7,341 nt of DNA. It comes from JAEHCY01 sp964519095 (GTDB taxonomy: Bacteria > Pseudomonadota > Gammaproteobacteria > Chromatiales > Chromatiaceae). The stretch is taken from NCBI GenBank assembly GCA_964519095.1, contig CAZFHV010000169.1, positions 1 through 7,341 of the forward strand, read 5' to 3'. Numbering within the stretch: position 1 is the stretch's first letter; each line of letters starts with the position of its first letter. Under the pieces are notes generated by a model. The model worked only from the letters and a program-made list of their open reading frames with translations, made no database searches and had not been told where the DNA came from. The translations under genes were made by a program, and so were the position numbers. Of the stretch, positions 4,773 to 7,341 are shown one piece after another.

Positions 4773-6516
4773 TCCCCTCGGTCGGTGAGCCCGGCCGGCT
4801 CGCCACGGCGGCCTTGGCGGGCAAAGGGACCCCATCGGCGGCAGCGACGGGGGACTCCTCCCGCGAGAAGGCGCTCACCAGAAACCCCGTCAGGTCATGG
4901 AGCCCCCCGAGGGGGGGCCGTGGTGGCTCCAGGCCCGGGCGGAAGCCCGCCGCGGTGAGCCTGGCGAGCAGCGCGGGATCGCGGGCGATGATGTGCACCG
5001 GCACGTCCCAGGAGGCGCCTTCACCGCTCACGTTGGCGGTGGGCTGGTGGTCGCCCGCTAGCACGAAGACCGTGTCCCGGGGCTCGGGCTGCTGAAGGAA
5101 GCCGCCGAGCCAGCGGTAGCTGTACTCGATCATCCGTAGGTAGCCGGGGAACATGTGGAGCCAGTTGGGCTGGTCGGCGCGGGCCCGCTGGAGCTCCGCC
5201 TCGTCGAAGGGCTCGGGGGTGAGCACCCGCTGCCAGTTGGGCTGGTAGGGCGGCGCCTGGCTGAAGGGGAGGTGGGAGTTGATGGTGGGAAAGAACAGGA
5301 AGCGCGGTGGCGCCTCGGGGCTACGGGGGTAGAGCTGCTCCAGGCGCGCGAGGCTGTACTGGTCGGGGATGTTCCAGTAGCCCAGGGCCGGCCCCTGATA
5401 GTCCAGGCCGCGCCCCTCGAGGAAGACGTCGAACCCGTAGAAGGCGCGCTCCGGCCAGTCCCAGGATAAGGCCGGGTAGAAGCCGATGGTCTGATAGCCC
5501 TGGGCGCGGAACAGGGTCATCAGGGTCGGCCGCTCGGTGGTCAGGAGGAGGTCGTGGCGTAGGGGGTCCGAGAGGTCCAGGCCCGAGAGGACCGAGAGCT
5601 GCGCCAGGTCCGACCCCCCGCCGAAGGTGGGGGAGCGGAGGAAACCCGATACCACGTCCCGTCCGGTGGCGGCGATCTCGGCCGCCAGTCGGGCCCGCGC
5701 CGGGGCCAGCCGCCGGGCCGCCTCGGGATTGTCGTAGGCGATGGCCCCGTAGGACTCGAGCAGGATCAGGTACAGATCGCGCCCTCCCAGCGCGCCCAGT
5801 GCCACACCTGGCGGCGCTGCCAGGGCCTGGTCCAGGACCGTGGAAGGTGGGAGCACCTCCGCCAGGCGCCCGGGCGAGAAGGCGGTGGTCAGCAGGTTCG
5901 CCTGGCGCCAGTAGGTGGGGATCACGGGTTTGGAGACGTAGGGCCAGGTGGCCTGGACCCCGGCGTAATTGGCGGCGACCAGCGCCGCCTCCGCTGCCGT
6001 TACCCCCCAGGTCCAGGGCCTCCTGAGGGCATAGGGTACCGCCTCCCGCGCCGCCACCCGGATCGCCAGCCGCAGCAGTCGGTGCAGCGCCCAGAAGAAG
6101 AGAAGTACCCCCGCCAGGATGCCGGCGCTCAGCCACCAGGGGAGGTCCTGGGCCGAGACCCAGAGGAAGCGGGGGATCTGGGCCCCGTCCCAGTAGAGGT
6201 TGATGGGTCGGCCGAACAGGCTCGGCACGGTGACGTCGGCGTAGCGGCCCACCACCAGCAGTCCATAGGTGACCGTCAAGACCTGCAGGACGCGAGGGGA
6301 CAGGCCGCCCCGCAGACCCACCACCGCCAAGAGGATCAGCCACAGCCACACGAACTCGGGGGCCAACCGATCGTCCGGCAGCACGCCGGGCGTGGGCCAC
6401 CACTCCCGGAAGCTGAGTGTGGCGTTGAGGAACAGCAGCGCCAGCACCGCCGCGCCGATGCGGCGATAGGGAGGGTGGGCGGGGTTTGGAGCGGCGGGCG
6501 GGGGCTTGGGACCCAT
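4765..6516 (-). CDS. Membrane-anchored sulfatase-fold enzyme, LTA synthase/MdoB-like
   Basis: The 583-residue product has five predicted membrane segments (about 20-36, 52-69, 75-92, 126-147, 170-187) followed by an extracytoplasmic alkaline-phosphatase/sulfatase-fold domain from about 245 to 550. This is the architecture of LTA synthase and of phosphoglycerol or phosphoethanolamine transferases, which move a head group from a phospholipid to a glycan or lipid acceptor on the outer face of the inner membrane. Seen motifs: LILLESYG with the metal-ligand Glu254; PTFGGGSDLAQLSVLSGL, whose Ser302 is the likely nucleophile; NSHLPF with His415; and AGDHQP with Asp489-His490. ATG 6516 puts the basic N-terminus before helix 1. 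It starts 22 bases after the methyltransferase stop, so the two are probably cotranscribed. Substrate unknown: envelope glycan or lipid modification is most likely, but true sulfatase or phosphatase activity cannot be excluded. Confidence 0.85.
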   Translation of the reverse strand: MGPKPPPAAPNPAHPPYRRIGAAVLALLFLNATLSFREWWPTPGVLPDDRLAPEFVWLWLILLAVVGLRGGLSPRVLQVLTVTYGLLVVGRYADVTVPSLFGRPINLYWDGAQIPRFLWVSAQDLPWWLSAGILAGVLLFFWALHRLLRLAIRVAAREAVPYALRRPWTWGVTAAEAALVAANYAGVQATWPYVSKPVIPTYWRQANLLTTAFSPGRLAEVLPPSTVLDQALAAPPGVALGALGGRDLYLILLESYGAIAYDNPEAARRLAPARARLAAEIAATGRDVVSGFLRSPTFGGGSDLAQLSVLSGLDLSDPLRHDLLLTTERPTLMTLFRAQGYQTIGFYPALSWDWPERAFYGFDVFLEGRGLDYQGPALGYWNIPDQYSLARLEQLYPRSPEAPPRFLFFPTINSHLPFSQAPPYQPNWQRVLTPEPFDEAELQRARADQPNWLHMFPGYLRMIEYSYRWLGGFLQQPEPRDTVFVLAGDHQPTANVSGEGASWDVPVHIIARDPALLARLTAAGFRPGLEPPRPPLGGLHDLTGFLVSAFSREESPVAAADGVPLPAKAAVASRPGSPTEGMP

Positions 6517-6538
6517 CGAAGCCAGGGCGTCCCGGGCC

Positions 6539-7234
6539 CTAAGCCGCTGGCCGGGGGGCGTGGGAACCCGCCGGCACCGCTGTGCGCACGCGGCCCACCG
6601 CGATGTAGCCCATGCCGAGCTGGGTCGGGGTCAGCCGCCAGTCGGTGAGTCGCGGGGCGAGGCGATCCCAGGGGGTCCTGAGCTCGCCCGGGGCCCCGTT
6701 GTAGCCGCGGTTCTTCAAGTAGACCCAGAGGTTCAAGGGCTCCAGCCAACGGGGGAAGTACTTGATGCCGGCGATGGCCACCGCTGCCCCCGGCCGTGCC
6801 CAGCCCAGGAGCCGCTCCACCGCTGCGGCGGAGCGCAGGATGTCGTGGGTGTAGTGGAAGAGCAGGGCGTCCACTGGCGCCGGCAAGCGGAGGGCCTGGG
6901 CGGGGGTCTCGAAGATCTGGACGTTCGCCCAGCCCGCGGCCGCCACCCGTTCGCGGGCCTGGGCGAGCATCTCGGGGCTCTGGTCGAAGCCGTAGACCCA
7001 GCCCGTCTCACCCACAGCGGCCCGCAACAGCGGCAGACTCAGGCCCGTGCCGCAACCCACGTCCAGCACCCGCTGGCCCGGCTGGAGGCTCAGGGCGGCG
7101 ATGGCCCGCTCGCGGATGGGCCAGGTGGGTCCGCAGGTGGTGTCATAGCCCGCGGCCCGCCGGCGGTATTTCGCGATCGAGAGCGCCCGTATCCGGGCAT
7201 CGGGCCAGTGCCCTGGGTGGTCAGCTGTGGTCAT
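6539..7234 (-). CDS. Class I SAM-dependent methyltransferase
   Basis: The 231-residue product has the Rossmann methyltransferase core: RRRAAGYD just before the core (24-31), motif I VLDVGCGTG (56-64), the acidic residue after strand 2 in YGFDQSPEML (Asp84, which would bind the SAM ribose), and a motif IV region VDALLFHYTHD (121-131). The C-terminal part (about 155-231) is specific to its subfamily, with EPLNLWVYLKNRGYNG, and gives no substrate clue I recognise. ATG 7234 is preferred: a TTG-started extension to 7282 lacks a ribosome binding site and adds 16 residues outside the normal fold. It is the first gene of a likely two-gene operon with the membrane sulfatase-fold enzyme, so its substrate could be a lipid or an envelope precursor. 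That link is inference from position alone. A small-molecule or phospholipid N-methyltransferase are alternatives. Confidence 0.85.
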   Translation of the reverse strand: MTTADHPGHWPDARIRALSIAKYRRRAAGYDTTCGPTWPIRERAIAALSLQPGQRVLDVGCGTGLSLPLLRAAVGETGWVYGFDQSPEMLAQARERVAAAGWANVQIFETPAQALRLPAPVDALLFHYTHDILRSAAAVERLLGWARPGAAVAIAGIKYFPRWLEPLNLWVYLKNRGYNGAPGELRTPWDRLAPRLTDWRLTPTQLGMGYIAVGRVRTAVPAGSHAPRPAA

Positions 7235-7289
7235 CGGCTGGGCTGAGTCGAATGGTTGGGACCAGGGCCCTATTTGGGGCAAGGAGGAT

Positions 7290-7341
7290 CCGGAGAGTCG
7301 CCATTTTTCGTGAATCCTGAAATGGGTCCGATCCGATTTCA
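7290..7341 (-). repeat. Dispersed hairpin repeat (copy 2), cut by the window edge
   Basis: These 52 bases are identical to the reverse complement of 4428-4479 inside the EAL insertion. Only one outer arm (CGCCATTTTTCG at 7299-7310) plus the inner stem and the loop are in view; the other outer arm should follow just beyond the window. The repeat lies 56 bases upstream of the methyltransferase start, so it may sit in or near that operon's leader or promoter. Confidence 0.85.

Noticed and set aside
5307..6403. Long open frames on both strands over the membrane sulfatase-fold gene
   Set aside because: They are GC-rich shadows made of Gly, Arg, Pro and Ala runs. The 4765-6516 frame alone shows membrane helices and catalytic motifs.
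1..7341. CRISPR array, tRNA, rRNA, toxin-antitoxin or defence genes
   Set aside because: No regularly spaced repeats with unique spacers, no cloverleaf and no such protein motifs were seen on either strand.

Overview
The window is GC-rich DNA from a Gram-negative bacterium, most likely a gammaproteobacterium. The evidence is a long MaeB-type malic enzyme, a stand-alone EAL protein, a membrane sulfatase-fold enzyme, and many REP/MITE-like palindromic repeats. A purple-sulfur-type lineage (Chromatiales) would fit, but that is inference from overall character, not a database match.

Layout. Bases 1-600 contain no convincing full gene: two related small hairpin repeats, a 14-bp perfect palindrome and a possible very short membrane-protein tail. 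Next, on the minus strand, is an intact NADP-dependent malic enzyme fused to a phosphotransacetylase-like domain (maeB, 601-2883). The 740-base region upstream of maeB holds a roughly 180-base imperfect inverted-repeat element (3067-3243) and a pair of 13-base direct repeats. A plus-strand c-di-GMP phosphodiesterase-type EAL gene follows (3624-4699), split by an insertion of about 285 bp flanked by GCCGA. Two minus-strand genes end the window: a class I SAM-dependent methyltransferase (6539-7234) and, 22 bases downstream, a five-helix membrane enzyme of the LTA-synthase/MdoB sulfatase-fold class (4765-6516). They probably form an operon.

The most interesting object is the insertion in the EAL gene. 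Removing 290 bases (the insert plus one copy of GCCGA) joins the two fragments in frame into a 261-residue EAL domain with its conserved motifs in order. The insert contains three separate hairpins. The third belongs to a dispersed repeat family: a 52-base identical copy in inverted orientation lies at the right edge of the window, upstream of the methyltransferase operon. No transposase, reverse transcriptase or other protein gene is present in the insert, so it looks like a non-autonomous, REP/BIME- or MITE-like structured element.

The three functional units (carbon metabolism, c-di-GMP signalling, envelope modification) have no evident joint pathway. I see no CRISPR array, tRNA, rRNA or defence system. 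The novelty here is the repeat and insertion biology, not a new multi-gene system.
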